A stretch of DNA of 64,000 nt from Marinobacter profundi (GCF_002744715.1 NZ_KZ319369.1:186001-250000); one strand, 5' to 3'. Counted from the first letter of the stretch, positions 8,812 to 20,040 are shown. Numbers and translations are program-made. The notes: generated by a model from the sequence alone, not told the origin.

Positions 8812-10347
8812 TTAGTGGCTGGTGCCCTCCTCATAACGAATCTTGTTCCAGACGTTGTATTTGCCTGAGGGCTTGTTCATCGGCAGCCGTTTGAGCTCTT
8901 CGAGGGTATTGGCGTCGTAGGCAATCACCGCGCCGTCATCATCCCAGACACTCAACAGCAGTTTCTCGCCGTAGCGGTCGAACTCCACATGAGCGGACAC
9001 CTTGCCCGGCGCCGGCTGCAGGGTTTTGACGATCTCCAGGGTCTGCTTGTCGATGACGTGGACCTTGTCGCTGTTGGGACCGAAAAACACATCGACCCAG
9101 GCATAGCGGGAGTTTTCATGGCTCCGCATAAAGAAGCCCGGTCCCTCGGTCTGCAGGGTCTTGATAACTTCCCAGTTATCCATGTCGATGATGGATACGG
9201 CACCGGTGCGGAAGTGGGGGGTGGCCATCACCCGGCGTCCCCGGTAATCCCAGGTAATGCCGGAGCCGAGGTGCGGCATGCCCGGCAGGGGCAGGTCGGC
9301 AATGGTCTTGCCGCTGTCGAGGTCGATGACCAGGCCGTGCTTGCCGTCCCGGGCGGCGCCGATCAGGTGTTGATAACCGGGGTCGAAGAAGAAGTCATCC
9401 AGGTAGGTGCCGGTTGCCATCACCCGCACCTCTGGCCGGCCCTGCCTGACGGTGATTTCCCAGGCTTCCGGCAGATCCTTCAGTGCGGCGATAAAGCTGC
9501 CGCGTGGCGGAGCGGTGTAGACCGCGCTGACTCTTGAACTGGTGCCGTTCTCGCCGGTCACGTCGATGACCTTCATCAGCCCGAGGTTGGTGGCATCAAA
9601 CAGTACCAGGCTGTGGGGCAGGTAGTTGGCGGCGAGCACATAGTTGCCGTCGGCAGATACCGCAATGTTGCGCATATTGATGCCGGCGCGGACTTCGGCC
9701 ACCACGCGGAGATTGTAGAGGTCGTACTTGGTAATCCAGCCATCCCGCGAGCCGAAATAGACATAGCGGCCGTCGGGGCTGTACTTGGGGCCGCCGTGCA
9801 GGGCATAACGACTGGCAAAGCGGGTCACGGGTGTCATGGTGTCACCGTCCAGCACAGTGACGTGGTGGTCGCCGATTTCCACGACCAGGAACAGGTTCAG
9901 CATATCTGCTTCGAAGACCGGCTCATCGGGCAGGCTGCCAGCGGGGTGAGGCAGCAGGTGGCTGGCGAGAATCTCGGGCTCGGCCCAGCGGGGTGGTTCG
10001 GCCGGGGGCTGGTAGATGAACTGTGCGAGGGCCTGGGCGGACTCCGCCGACAGGGTCTCGGCGAACGCCGGCATCTGGGTTGCCGGCCGCCCGTTGAGAA
10101 TGACCCGGGCGGCATCGGCCTGTTTCAGCCGGGCCAGGTTCTCCGGTAACAGCGCGGGCCCCATGGCGCCAAGGCGGTCGGTCCCATGGCAGGAGGCGCA
10201 GTGTTCCGCATACAGCTCGGCGGTTCCGGGCTCCGCGGCCTGGGCTTGGGCCTGGGTGAGGGCGAGGGTGAGGGCGCCGGCAGCGGCCAGCAAGCCGCCC
10301 AGCATCAGGTACCTGACGGCGGGGTGGCGAAGCAGCGTAACGGACAT
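8812..10347 (-). CDS. nirN: NirN, cytochrome c / d1-type heme protein of heme d1 synthesis
   Basis: A 511-residue secreted protein: signal peptide (~1-38, ending AQAQA), a cytochrome c domain with CASCH (C50, C53, H54), then an eight-bladed d1-type beta-propeller (~150-510). NirN is a paralogue of NirS and carries out the final dehydrogenation of dihydro-heme d1 in the periplasm. Its place as last gene of the nir operon, after nirE, matches other denitrifiers, and its sequence differs clearly from the longer NirS at 14540-16273. Confidence 0.88.
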   Translation of the reverse strand: MSVTLLRHPAVRYLMLGGLLAAAGALTLALTQAQAQAAEPGTAELYAEHCASCHGTDRLGAMGPALLPENLARLKQADAARVILNGRPATQMPAFAETLSAESAQALAQFIYQPPAEPPRWAEPEILASHLLPHPAGSLPDEPVFEADMLNLFLVVEIGDHHVTVLDGDTMTPVTRFASRYALHGGPKYSPDGRYVYFGSRDGWITKYDLYNLRVVAEVRAGINMRNIAVSADGNYVLAANYLPHSLVLFDATNLGLMKVIDVTGENGTSSRVSAVYTAPPRGSFIAALKDLPEAWEITVRQGRPEVRVMATGTYLDDFFFDPGYQHLIGAARDGKHGLVIDLDSGKTIADLPLPGMPHLGSGITWDYRGRRVMATPHFRTGAVSIIDMDNWEVIKTLQTEGPGFFMRSHENSRYAWVDVFFGPNSDKVHVIDKQTLEIVKTLQPAPGKVSAHVEFDRYGEKLLLSVWDDDGAVIAYDANTLEELKRLPMNKPSGKYNVWNKIRYEEGTSH

Positions 10348-10392
10348 GGCGGTTCCTTCTAACGAATCTGGTTAATCGTCGGTCGTCGGTGG

Positions 10393-11259
10393 TCAGCGTA
10401 CAGGCAATGCCGCGACCGGCCGCTGGGCCGCCGTAACAGGAGCACTGCCCTGGCCGGTAGCAACGGATTTGGCCAGCTTGCCGGCCAGTGCCACCACCTC
10501 TCCGACGATAATCAGGGTGGGTGGCTGGAAGCCTTCCCGGGCAATGGTGTCTGCCAGGCCGGCGAGGGTGGTCACCGCCATGTGCTGCTGCGGCGTGGTG
10601 CCCCGCTCCACCAGCGCGACCGGGCAGCTGGCCGACAGGCCGTGGGCAGTCAGTTCACGGACAATGGTCGGGGCGTTGTGCAGTCCCATATAGAACACCC
10701 GGGTCTGCCCCGGTGCGGCGAGCACCGGCCAGTTCAGCTCCAGGCAATGATCGGATTTGCGGTGCCCGGTGACAAAGGTCACGCTCTGGGCATAATCCCG
10801 ATGGGTGAGCGGAATCCCGCAGTAGGAAGCGCAGCCGGCGGCAGAGGTGATGCCGGGTACCACCAGGAAATCGATCTTGTGGTCGACCAGGAACTCTGCT
10901 TCTTCACCGCCGCGGCCGAAGATGTACGGATCACCACCTTTCAGCCGCACCACCCGGCGCTGCTGCCGGGCCAGTTGTACCAGCAGTTCGTTGGTTTCCT
11001 CCTGGGGCACATAATGGCAGCCGCTGGCCTTGCCGACGTGGATGCGCTCCGCTGTCGGGCTTGCCAGCTCCATGATCTGGGGTGATACCAGGCGGTCGTA
11101 GACCAGCGCGTCGGCCTGGCGGATCAACATCAGGGCGCGCAGGGTCAGCAGGCCGGGGTCACCGGGGCCAGCGCCGACGATGGCCACTTCGCCGGCCCGC
11201 AACGGTGGCTCGGCGAGCTGGAATTCCACCAGGCATTTCTTGTGTTTGCCGTTGGTCAT
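10393..11259 (-). CDS. nirE: NirE, uroporphyrinogen-III C-methyltransferase for heme d1
   Basis: A 288-residue SUMT. The SAM-binding loop [15 protein letters not shown] lies near residues 29-43, [11 protein letters not shown] at ~50-60, and the [18 protein letters not shown] motif at ~105-122. It methylates uroporphyrinogen III to precorrin-2, the first committed step towards heme d1. The ATG at 11259 is preceded by AAGGAG and starts ten bases after the nirJ stop. Location in the nir operon supports nirE rather than cobA or cysG. Confidence 0.9.
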   Translation of the reverse strand: MTNGKHKKCLVEFQLAEPPLRAGEVAIVGAGPGDPGLLTLRALMLIRQADALVYDRLVSPQIMELASPTAERIHVGKASGCHYVPQEETNELLVQLARQQRRVVRLKGGDPYIFGRGGEEAEFLVDHKIDFLVVPGITSAAGCASYCGIPLTHRDYAQSVTFVTGHRKSDHCLELNWPVLAAPGQTRVFYMGLHNAPTIVRELTAHGLSASCPVALVERGTTPQQHMAVTTLAGLADTIAREGFQPPTLIIVGEVVALAGKLAKSVATGQGSAPVTAAQRPVAALPVR

Positions 11260-11269
11260 GGCGGGCTCC

Positions 11270-12466
11270 TTAAAGGTTGTGGACCGGAATTTCGACCACC
11301 GGTGCGGCAACCCGCCGCGGTGTATCGGCAACCCCGATTTCTTCATTGGTGAGGTAGCAACCGGGGTCTTCTTCCCAGAAGTCGCCAGAGACGTTGTAGG
11401 CCCGCACCCGGGTGTTGCCATTGCAGATGGCCAGGTAATGGCAGCCGGCGCAACGGCCTTTGACCGGGCGGGGATGCTGGCGCAAGCCGGTCATTAGCGG
11501 ATCGCTGGCATCCCGCCAGATTTGCGAGAAGGGCTGGCGCCGCACGTTGCCCAGGTTGTGGTTCCACCAGAAGGTGTCCGGGTGGACTTCGCCGAGGTTG
11601 TCGATGTTGGCGATGTTCACTCCGGAGGCATTGCCGCCCCAGTTTGCCAGCCGTTGGGCGAGGGCCGGCACCTGGTTCGGGTAGTGTTCGGCCGCCCATT
11701 GCAGCAGGAAGGGACCGTCGGCATCGTTGTTGCCGGTGACGTATTCCCGCTCGATGCCCCGTTGCAGCTCGTCGTGGCAGTGGTTGAACAGCAGGGTCAT
11801 GGCGTCCCGGGTCATGTCGTACCAGGCGTCGCGCTTGCGGTTGCGGCCTCCGCGGCCGGAATAGTTCAGGTGCGACAGGTAGAACTTGTCGATGTCGTGC
11901 TCGTCGAGCAGCTGCAGCATGTCCGGCAGCTGCGGGTAGTTGTCCTGGGTCAGGGTGAAGCGCAGGCCGACCTTGATGCCGGCTTGCTTGCACAGCGCGA
12001 CCGCTTTCATGGAAGCGGCGAAGGCACCCTGTTTCTGGCGGAAGTCGTCGTGGGTCTGCTCCAGCCCGTCGATACTGATGCCGACGTAGTCATAGCCGGC
12101 GTCGGCAATCTGGCGGATGTTGTCGGCAGTGATCAGCGTGCCGTTGGTGGACAGGCCGACGTAGAAACCAAGGTTCCGCGCTCGTCGGGAAATATCGAAG
12201 ATGTCCGGACGCATCAGGGGCTCGCCGCCAGACAGGATCAGTACCGGTACGCCAAAGCGCTTGAGATCATCCATCACGGTGAAAACTTCAGTGGTGCTGA
12301 GTTCACCCTTGAAGTCCACATCTGCCGAGATGGAATAGCAGTGTTTGCAGGTCAGGTTGCAGCGGCGAATCAGGTTCCAGATTACCACCGGGCCGGACGG
12401 GCCGGGGACCGCGCGAACCGGGGCCGGATTCATCAGGCTCTTGATGTAGCGGGTCATTCTGAACAT
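11270..12466 (-). CDS. nirJ: NirJ, radical SAM enzyme of heme d1 synthesis
   Basis: A 398-residue radical SAM protein with the cluster motif CNLTCKHC (C36, C40, C43) and the SAM-binding SGGEPL (~79-84). A C-terminal SPASM-like cysteine group includes [10 protein letters not shown]. NirJ removes propionate side chains from 12,18-didecarboxysiroheme and installs the keto groups on the way to heme d1. It sits between nirH and nirE in the usual order. Confidence 0.93.
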   Translation of the reverse strand: MFRMTRYIKSLMNPAPVRAVPGPSGPVVIWNLIRRCNLTCKHCYSISADVDFKGELSTTEVFTVMDDLKRFGVPVLILSGGEPLMRPDIFDISRRARNLGFYVGLSTNGTLITADNIRQIADAGYDYVGISIDGLEQTHDDFRQKQGAFAASMKAVALCKQAGIKVGLRFTLTQDNYPQLPDMLQLLDEHDIDKFYLSHLNYSGRGGRNRKRDAWYDMTRDAMTLLFNHCHDELQRGIEREYVTGNNDADGPFLLQWAAEHYPNQVPALAQRLANWGGNASGVNIANIDNLGEVHPDTFWWNHNLGNVRRQPFSQIWRDASDPLMTGLRQHPRPVKGRCAGCHYLAICNGNTRVRAYNVSGDFWEEDPGCYLTNEEIGVADTPRRVAAPVVEIPVHNL

Positions 12467-12494
12467 GGTGTGTCCTCTCTCCCGATGATCTGGT

Positions 12495-13055
12495 TCAGGT
12501 TCTGCGCAGCCGCAGTCCGGTTTTTTTCAGGATGGCCGAGCTGTACAGGATGGTGTGTTCACCACAGGCCGTGCCGAGCAGCTCGCGGATCTGCTGAGCC
12601 TTGGTTTCCACCTCGTTGCGGCTGGTGCCGTGCACCATGGCAAACAGGTTGTAGGGCCAGTAGGGCAGGTGGCGGGGCCGGCGGTAACAGTGGCTGACAA
12701 ACGGCAGTTGTCCGGTCGCCTGGCCGAGTTCCCTGATGTGTTCGTCTGCCACATTCCACACAGTCATGCCGTTAAAGCGATAGCCCAGGCGGTAATGGTC
12801 CGGTACCGCGGCCACCCGCCGGATGACGCCGGCCTGCTGCATACGCTGGAAGCGGGCGAGAATCTCGTCAGCTGGCAAGCCGAGGCGCTGGCCGAGCTCG
12901 CCCCAGGGGTCCGGCACCAGTGGCAGGCCCGCCTGAGTGGCCAGGATCAGTTCACGGTCGGTGGCGCTCAGCACATAGTCTGTCTGCGAAGATCCGGAGC
13001 CGGGCAACGGAGCCCCGGACGGTCGTGAGTCAGACGGCAAAGTGAAGCCGGACAT
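12495..13055 (-). CDS. nirH: NirH, siroheme decarboxylase subunit (AsnC/Lrp-like)
   Basis: A 186-residue Lrp/AsnC-like protein with a winged-helix half (~30-80) and a C-terminal RAM-like half containing CYRRPRHLPYWPYNLFAMVHG. Despite the regulator fold, NirD/L/G/H proteins decarboxylate siroheme to 12,18-didecarboxysiroheme. It overlaps nirG by 26 bases and precedes nirJ. Assignment among D/L/G/H is by gene order and pairing of the two sequence types; nirH pairs best with nirL. Confidence 0.85.
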   Translation of the reverse strand: MSGFTLPSDSRPSGAPLPGSGSSQTDYVLSATDRELILATQAGLPLVPDPWGELGQRLGLPADEILARFQRMQQAGVIRRVAAVPDHYRLGYRFNGMTVWNVADEHIRELGQATGQLPFVSHCYRRPRHLPYWPYNLFAMVHGTSRNEVETKAQQIRELLGTACGEHTILYSSAILKKTGLRLRRT

Positions 13056-13509
13056 GGAACTCCTCCTCCTTGGGCATGTTGTAAACCGGGTAACCGGTTT
13101 TTGCCTCGATGGCCCGGATCACCTCGGCGATGGCCTCTCCGGTCTCGGTCGCCAGTACGAACCACATGTTGAGCTGGTGTTCGCGGCGGTAGTTATGGGC
13201 CACTTCGGCAAAGCTGTTGACCTGCTCGCTCACCCGGGCAAAGTCCGCTTCCGGAATGCGCATCGCGGCCAGGGTCAGACCACCGCCAAGTTCACCGGCA
13301 TGGAACATCGGCCCGAAGCGGGTCAGGATTCCCGTCGCCAGCAGGTCATGCAGGTGGTCAAGCAGCGCCGCCTCGCTCAGGCCAAGCTCTTCGGCCACCG
13401 CCGCGTAGGGCCGGGGAACCAGGGGCAGGCCATGCTGGAGCCGGTTGATGATGGCCCGCTGCGCGGGACTGAAGGTTGCGGGGGCGGTGCGGTCAGCTTC
13501 TGCTGGCAT
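13030..13509 (-). CDS. nirG: NirG, siroheme decarboxylase subunit (AsnC/Lrp-like)
   Basis: A 159-residue AsnC/Lrp-like protein with the NirD/NirG-type C-terminal segment VAHNYRREHQLNMWFVLATE, in which the histidines are probable catalytic or siroheme-contacting residues. The ATG at 13509 has GGGGAGG seven bases before it and overlaps the end of nirL by 17 bases. It is expected to join the siroheme decarboxylase complex in the cytoplasm. Confidence 0.85.
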   Translation of the reverse strand: MPAEADRTAPATFSPAQRAIINRLQHGLPLVPRPYAAVAEELGLSEAALLDHLHDLLATGILTRFGPMFHAGELGGGLTLAAMRIPEADFARVSEQVNSFAEVAHNYRREHQLNMWFVLATETGEAIAEVIRAIEAKTGYPVYNMPKEEEFHVRLHFAV

Positions 13510-14050
13510 AACGGCCTCCCCGCTGCAGGTACGCCTTGTGACTGAACAGGACGGCATGGGGCACGTCGGCCAGGCCATGGGTGTCGATGAGTTGCTGCAA
13601 CTGGTCCTGCACCGTGCCCCGGCTGGTGCCGTGGATCATGCAGAACAGGTTGTAGGGCCAGTCCGGCAGGCGGCGCGGGCGCTGGTAGCAGAGGGTGACA
13701 CAGCGGGCTTCGGCGAGCTTTGCACCGAGTTGGCTGACCCGCTGATCCGGGACATCCCAGACCACCATGGCGTTGGCGGTGTACCCCAGGGTACGGTGGC
13801 GGACCACCAGGCCCATGCGCTTGATCAGGCCTTCCTGCTGCCATTGCCGGACCGCGTGTACGACTTGCTCCTCGGTCAGTCCGGACCGTTCCGCGAGAGT
13901 CTGGAACGGGCGTGGGGTCAGCGGCAGGCCATTTTCCAGTTGCTGGCGCAGTCGCAACAGGCCCCAGGCGCTCACGGGCTCCGGGCCCGGAGCAATGCAC
14001 CTCAGGCAGGCCTGGATGGCCGGTGCGGAGGGCTGCAGATTGCGGTTCAC
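13493..14050 (-). CDS. nirL: NirL, siroheme decarboxylase subunit (AsnC/Lrp-like)
   Basis: A 185-residue protein of the NirL/NirH type, recognisable by CYQRPRRLPDWPYNLFCMIHG, which parallels the same segment of nirH here. A variable N-terminus (~1-28) precedes the helix-turn-helix-like domain. Its start overlaps the nirD stop (ATGA, 14047-14050). It works with NirD/G/H in siroheme decarboxylation. Confidence 0.85.
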   Translation of the reverse strand: MNRNLQPSAPAIQACLRCIAPGPEPVSAWGLLRLRQQLENGLPLTPRPFQTLAERSGLTEEQVVHAVRQWQQEGLIKRMGLVVRHRTLGYTANAMVVWDVPDQRVSQLGAKLAEARCVTLCYQRPRRLPDWPYNLFCMIHGTSRGTVQDQLQQLIDTHGLADVPHAVLFSHKAYLQRGGRYASRS

Positions 14051-14511
14051 GGCAGGGACTCCCAGTCGATGTCGAAGCCCAGGTCGATGTGATAGCCCTC
14101 AACCATGGGCAGCCTCAGTATCGGTAACCGAAGCTGGTGTTCCAGTTCGTCCAGCCGCTCGTCGAGAGTCTCCTCATCGGGGGCGGTCATCACGAACCAG
14201 AGGTTGTAGGCATGCTCGCGGGCGTAATTGTGATTTACCCCCGGAGCATGATTGATGCAGGCCGCGATCAGGTCGATCTGCTCTTCCGGTGCGGCCACCG
14301 CGGCGAGCAGGCTGGCGCCTGCCCGGCGGTGTTCAAATACCGGTCCCACCCGGCTGATGACCTCCCGGGCCTGGAGTGCTTCCAGCCGCCCGATGACCTC
14401 CTCCTCTGCCAGCCCGACTTCCTCGGCCATGGCCAGGAACGGGCGCTCGCAAACCGGCAGGTTATGCTGGAAGCGGTCGATCAGTTGACGGTCTTTGTGG
14501 TCCAGTCTCAT
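14047..14511 (-). CDS. nirD: NirD, siroheme decarboxylase subunit (AsnC/Lrp-like)
   Basis: A 154-residue protein of the NirD/NirG type, with NHNYAREHAYNLWFVMTAPDE in the C-terminal half. The ATG at 14511 follows GAGGTGACCCG and lies 28 bases after the nirS stop. An ATG at 14604 would overlap nirS by 65 bases and gives an unrelated, low-complexity extension, so it is rejected. In this operon nirD, L, G and H are four separate genes, not fusions. Confidence 0.86.
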   Translation of the reverse strand: MRLDHKDRQLIDRFQHNLPVCERPFLAMAEEVGLAEEEVIGRLEALQAREVISRVGPVFEHRRAGASLLAAVAAPEEQIDLIAACINHAPGVNHNYAREHAYNLWFVMTAPDEETLDERLDELEHQLRLPILRLPMVEGYHIDLGFDIDWESLP

Positions 14512-14539
14512 CGGGTCACCTCGTCCGGGTGGGGAACGG

Positions 14540-16303
<1,764 letters not shown>

Positions 16304-16334
16304 TTAAGGTTTCGCGGATTTGCTCCTTCAAACC

Positions 16335-16361
16335 TTGATCAATATCAGAAGATGTATTTTA
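16335..16361. promoter_or_regulatory. Fnr/Dnr-like box plus NsrR-like half site, nirS/nirC divergent promoter
   Basis: TTGATCAATATCAG (16335-16348) matches TTGAT-N4-ATCAA except for the last base. It is followed at once by AAGATGTATTT (16349-16359), which resembles one arm of the gammaproteobacterial NsrR site. The same pair occurs upstream of norC in the same relative order. The box lies between divergent nirS and nirC and could serve both. Confidence 0.65.
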
Positions 16362-16489
16362 TCTGTTGGTCTACCCAGCTGGAGGTATATCCAAATCCCT
16401 TGGGCGACGTTAGTTTCTTTTACCAAAGTCAAGGATGGCGCCGGACTGACTGTTCAGGATGGCGTTAAGTGCTGGACGGAGGCTTTCTG

Positions 16490-16843
16490 GTGGCAACAAA
16501 TCGGATACATTCAGCTGGCCTGGTGGCCGGGCTGCAGCAGCGGGTAATTTTTTCGGTGCTGATCCTGCTGGCACCGCTGGTTTCCGCCGAGCCGCAGGAG
16601 CAACTCGCCAACCTGGTGCTGCAGGATTGCGGGTCCTGCCATGGTATGACCCTCAAGGGCGGGCTGGGACCGCCTTTACGGGCCGAGGATCTCGCCCGGC
16701 TGCCGGCTCCGGCGATCGCCGCCATCATTCGCGATGGTGTGCCGGGCACCGCCATGCCGCCCTGGAGGGCATTGTTATCGGACCAGGAAATCCGCTGGAT
16801 CAGTGAGCAGCTGAAAGCCGGCGCGCTGGTGGCACCACAATGA
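16490..16843 (+). CDS. nirC: NirC, periplasmic c-type cytochrome
   Basis: A small secreted monoheme cytochrome c (117 residues from the GTG at 16490), with a signal peptide ending VSA (~33) and CGSCH (C47, C50, H51), then MPPW, whose methionine probably ligates heme. GGAGG seven bases before GTG 16490 supports this start over GTG 16469. NirC proteins serve heme d1 maturation or donate electrons to NirS. The gene leads the plus-strand arm with nirF. Confidence 0.82.
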   Translation: MATNRIHSAGLVAGLQQRVIFSVLILLAPLVSAEPQEQLANLVLQDCGSCHGMTLKGGLGPPLRAEDLARLPAPAIAAIIRDGVPGTAMPPWRALLSDQEIRWISEQLKAGALVAPQ

Positions 16844-16856
16844 CGGGAGATGCCCG

Positions 16857-18140
16857 ATGAAGTTTTTGATGCGACGTGAGAGGTCTTGTCCGCGGGTCGC
16901 CGCTGTACGCCGGCGCCTGGCTGCCAACTGCCTTTGGCCAGTGCTGGCGCTCCTGCTGGCGGGCTGCCAGGCCCCGGGGCCGGGTGCAGCGGACGTTGAC
17001 GCAGCAGGGGTGCCAGAGCTGACTGAGCTGCGAGGCACCGGCGACCTGGGGCTGGTCATCGAGCGGGCCACCGGTTCGGTGCTGGTTGTCGATACCACTG
17101 CCCATAAGACGCTCGGGCGCATCGAGGGCCTGGGTGATTTATCCCACGCCTCCGTGGTGTACTCCCGCGATGCCCGCTACGGCTTTGTATTCGGTCGCGA
17201 CGGCGGGCTTACCAAGGTGGATCTGCTGACCCGCCGCATTGTCAATCGTACCCTGCAGTCCGGAAACAGCATCGGCGGGGCCATCTCCCAGGACGGGCGT
17301 TTTGTCGCGGTCTCCAACTACCAGCCGGGTGGCGTGAAGGTGTTTGACAGCGGGACTCTGGAGCAGGTGATGGACATTCCCGCCCACTACACCACCGCGC
17401 TGGGCGAGCCGGCCCGCTCCAAGACCGTGGGCCTGGTGGATGCGCCGGGCAACCAGTTTGTTTTCAGCCTGTTTGATGCGGATCAGGTGTGGACGCTCGA
17501 TATGGCGTCGCCCGCACGGGAAATTACCCGCTATCCGGCTGGCCGGGCGCCCTATGATGCGCTGATCTCACCCGATGGCCGCTATTACATTGCCGGGCTG
17601 TTTGGTCAGGACGGCCTGTCTTTGCTGGATCTGTGGAATCCTGAACTGGGGGTTAGCGAAATCCTGCCCGGTTATGGCAAGGGGGAACAGAAGCTGCCGG
17701 TGTACAAGATGCCTCACCTGGAAGGCTGGGCGATTGCCGGTGGCCGGGCGTTTGTACCCGCGGTGGGTCATCACCAGGTGTTGGTGGCAAATATGGCGGA
17801 CTGGGCGCTGGAGGACCGGATTCCCGTTCAGGGCCAGCCGGTGTTTGTGATGGCCAGCCCGGATAACCGGCAGATCTGGGTAAGCTTTGCCCACCCCGGG
17901 AACGATGTGGTCCAGGTGATCGATACTCGCAGTCGCCAGGTGATCCGCACCCTCGAGCCGGGCAAGGCGGTGCTGCACATGGAATTTTCGCCGCGGGGCG
18001 AAGAGGTCTGGGTGTCGGCGCGGGACAGTAACCGGATTACCGTTTACAGCACCCGTAGCCTGGAGCCGGTGGCGACCCTGGAGGCGGAGAAACCCAGTGG
18101 CATTTTCTTTACCAGCCGGGCGCATACTCTCGGTTTGTAG
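16857..18140 (+). CDS. nirF: NirF, heme d1 biosynthesis lipoprotein
   Basis: A 427-residue d1-type propeller protein without a cytochrome c domain. The N-terminus has a basic stretch and a lipobox LLLAGC (Cys ~38), so it is probably a periplasm-facing lipoprotein. NirF is essential for heme d1 formation in other denitrifiers and binds the d1 precursor with NirN and NirS. The gene starts 13 bases after nirC and is overlapped at its end by the next gene. Confidence 0.9.
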   Translation: MKFLMRRERSCPRVAAVRRRLAANCLWPVLALLLAGCQAPGPGAADVDAAGVPELTELRGTGDLGLVIERATGSVLVVDTTAHKTLGRIEGLGDLSHASVVYSRDARYGFVFGRDGGLTKVDLLTRRIVNRTLQSGNSIGGAISQDGRFVAVSNYQPGGVKVFDSGTLEQVMDIPAHYTTALGEPARSKTVGLVDAPGNQFVFSLFDADQVWTLDMASPAREITRYPAGRAPYDALISPDGRYYIAGLFGQDGLSLLDLWNPELGVSEILPGYGKGEQKLPVYKMPHLEGWAIAGGRAFVPAVGHHQVLVANMADWALEDRIPVQGQPVFVMASPDNRQIWVSFAHPGNDVVQVIDTRSRQVIRTLEPGKAVLHMEFSPRGEEVWVSARDSNRITVYSTRSLEPVATLEAEKPSGIFFTSRAHTLGL

Positions 18141-18894
18141 GCGTACCGGCGCGGCTGCGGCGCTTTACGTGGTGGCGCTGGCGGTGCACGCTGAAGACCA
18201 GCCGGCGGTCGAGGTGACAATCGAGGCGGTCACCGCCGTCACCGCTGTAGCGCGTTTCCGCCTGGGCCGCTACCTGGAAAGCGCGGATTGTCCGGCCACG
18301 ATTCGCTTTGGTGAGGCGGACCGCAACACCGCGTTGGCTTTCCGGTTCAGCCCTGCCGCGGATGAAGCTGGCGAGGAGGCAGCTCCGGTGCTGGTGGCGC
18401 TCAACCGGCAACGGCGCTTGCCGCAACCGGTCTGGGTATCCCGGCGGACCGCCGGGGTCACGGCGTTGGGGCAGCTGGAGGACCGGGACCTGGCCACGGT
18501 TGGCGGTGCCGATCCGCTTGGTGCGGACCTGCCCCTGGCTGCCCTTGGCGGCGAGGGTGTGCGGCCGGGCCCTGAACGGCTTTACCAGGCCGGAGATTAC
18601 AGTTCGGCACTGGGCCTGCTGCTCCACAACAACACCTATGCGGCGGTGTCGGAACTCGGGTTTGTTCTGCCGCTGCTGGATAGCAACGGGCTGGCGGTGA
18701 CCTGGGCGGGGGAGCCGGTGATGGCTGCCGGCTGGTACCGGGGGCCGGCGTGGCGTTCCGGGGCGCTGGCCTGTGAGCAGGCACTGCAGCGCTTATCCCG
18801 GGCGGATGACCGCCAGGTTTTTGTGATTTTTCCGGAGTGGGTTGACGGTTTTGCCGGGCCCCAGCAACAGATTTCAGAGGATGATGTCCAATGA
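18097..18894 (+). CDS. Uncharacterised periplasmic protein, possibly PBP-like
   Basis: A 265-residue protein from GTG 18097, overlapping nirF by 44 bases and norQ by four (ATGA). A signal peptide is visible (RRTGAAAALYVVALAVHAED). The rest shows the alternating pattern of a small type-2 solute-binding protein, with features such as RDLATVGGADPLGADLP and a central DYSSALGLLLHNNTYAAVSE, reminiscent of PhnD-like proteins. No transporter gene is adjacent. Coupling between nirF and norQ suggests a role in nitrite or NO reductase maturation; function unknown. Confidence 0.6.
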   Translation: MAFSLPAGRILSVCRRTGAAAALYVVALAVHAEDQPAVEVTIEAVTAVTAVARFRLGRYLESADCPATIRFGEADRNTALAFRFSPAADEAGEEAAPVLVALNRQRRLPQPVWVSRRTAGVTALGQLEDRDLATVGGADPLGADLPLAALGGEGVRPGPERLYQAGDYSSALGLLLHNNTYAAVSELGFVLPLLDSNGLAVTWAGEPVMAAGWYRGPAWRSGALACEQALQRLSRADDRQVFVIFPEWVDGFAGPQQQISEDDVQ

Positions 18895-19679
18895 CTTTTT
18901 ATCAGCCGATTGGCAACGAGATTGAACTTTTCCGGGCGGCAGCCGACAACGGTCTGCCGGTGCTGATCAAGGGGCCCACCGGCTGTGGCAAGACCCGTTT
19001 TGTGCGCTATATGGCGGAGCAGCTGGGGCGTCCGGTGTACACCGTCGCCTGTCACGACGATCTGACCGCGGCCGATCTGGTGGGGCGTCATCTGATCGGC
19101 CCTGACGGTACCTACTGGCAGGACGGCCCGTTGACCCGGGCGGTGCGGGAAGGGGGCATCTGCTATCTTGATGAGGTGGTGGAAGCGCGCAAAGATACCA
19201 CGGTGGTACTGCATCCGCTGGCAGATGACCGTCGCGAACTGCCCATTGAGCGCACCGGTGAGCTGCTGACCGCGGCGCCGGGCTTTATGCTGGTGGTGTC
19301 CTATAACCCGGGTTACCAGAGCCTGCTCAAAGGTATGAAACCGAGCACCCGGCAGCGTTTTGTGTCACTGCGGTTTGATTATCCGGCGGCCGAGGCGGAA
19401 CAGGCCATTGTGATCGAGGAGGCGGGTTGCGACCGCGAGCTGGCGGTGCAGCTGGTCAGCCTTGCGACTGCGCTGCGCAATCTGAAGGATCACGATCTGG
19501 AGGAGGCGGCATCGACGCGGTTGCTGATTCATACCGCGTTGATGATCCGGGCAGGGTTGCCGCCGCTGGATGCGGTGCGCGCCGGCATGATCGAGCCGCT
19601 GTCGGATGATGAAGCGACGGTTAGCGCACTCATGGAGGTGGGGTATGCAGTATTCGGGAGGCCGGAAGACGGCCGCTAG
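18891..19679 (+). CDS. norQ: NorQ/NirQ, MoxR-type AAA+ ATPase
   Basis: A 262-residue AAA+ protein of the CbbQ/NirQ/NorQ group: Walker A GPTGCGKT (28-35), Walker B-like ICYLDEVVEARKD, and sensor regions following. It works with the von Willebrand protein NorD to insert or activate the metal centres of NO reductase. Here it is encoded with nirC-nirF on the plus strand, apart from norC-B-D-E-F on the minus strand. Confidence 0.93.
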   Translation: MTFYQPIGNEIELFRAAADNGLPVLIKGPTGCGKTRFVRYMAEQLGRPVYTVACHDDLTAADLVGRHLIGPDGTYWQDGPLTRAVREGGICYLDEVVEARKDTTVVLHPLADDRRELPIERTGELLTAAPGFMLVVSYNPGYQSLLKGMKPSTRQRFVSLRFDYPAAEAEQAIVIEEAGCDRELAVQLVSLATALRNLKDHDLEEAASTRLLIHTALMIRAGLPPLDAVRAGMIEPLSDDEATVSALMEVGYAVFGRPEDGR

Positions 19680-20019
19680 CGGAGCGGTGGTGCCGGTTGT
19701 CTGGTATTTGCTGAATCTGCTGGTGATTCCGCTGGTCGGATTTGCGGTGTTGCTGTGGTTGTTTGCCGGCAGTGCCGATACCAATGCCTTGCGGCGGGCC
19801 CATACCCGTGCGGCGATGTTTATGTCGGTGATCGGGGCGGTATTGATCAGTTCCGGGGTGGGCGTTGCCTGGCTGGCGCTGGGCAATACCGGGCACTTCT
19901 GGAGCTTTGCTCTGGTTTGGGCGATCGTGCTGCACACGGGATTTGTGTTGTGGGGGATGATTGCCTTGGCTCAGGCTATGTCTGACAAGCGGCCGTTGTT
20001 TCCCGCGCAGTGGTTGTAG
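19645..20019 (+). CDS. Small three-helix membrane protein of the nir/nor cluster
   Basis: A 124-residue protein with three clear hydrophobic helices (~14-39, 54-76, 82-107). The ATG at 19645 is preceded by GGAGGTGGGGT and overlaps norQ by 35 bases, implying coupling. No motif identifies it. It could be an accessory subunit of NO reductase or of its assembly machinery. Just beyond its stop lies the large inverted repeat. Confidence 0.6.
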   Translation: MQYSGGRKTAASGAVVPVVWYLLNLLVIPLVGFAVLLWLFAGSADTNALRRAHTRAAMFMSVIGAVLISSGVGVAWLALGNTGHFWSFALVWAIVLHTGFVLWGMIALAQAMSDKRPLFPAQWL

Positions 20020-20040
20020 CCTGCGTTATTCAGGGGGCGA

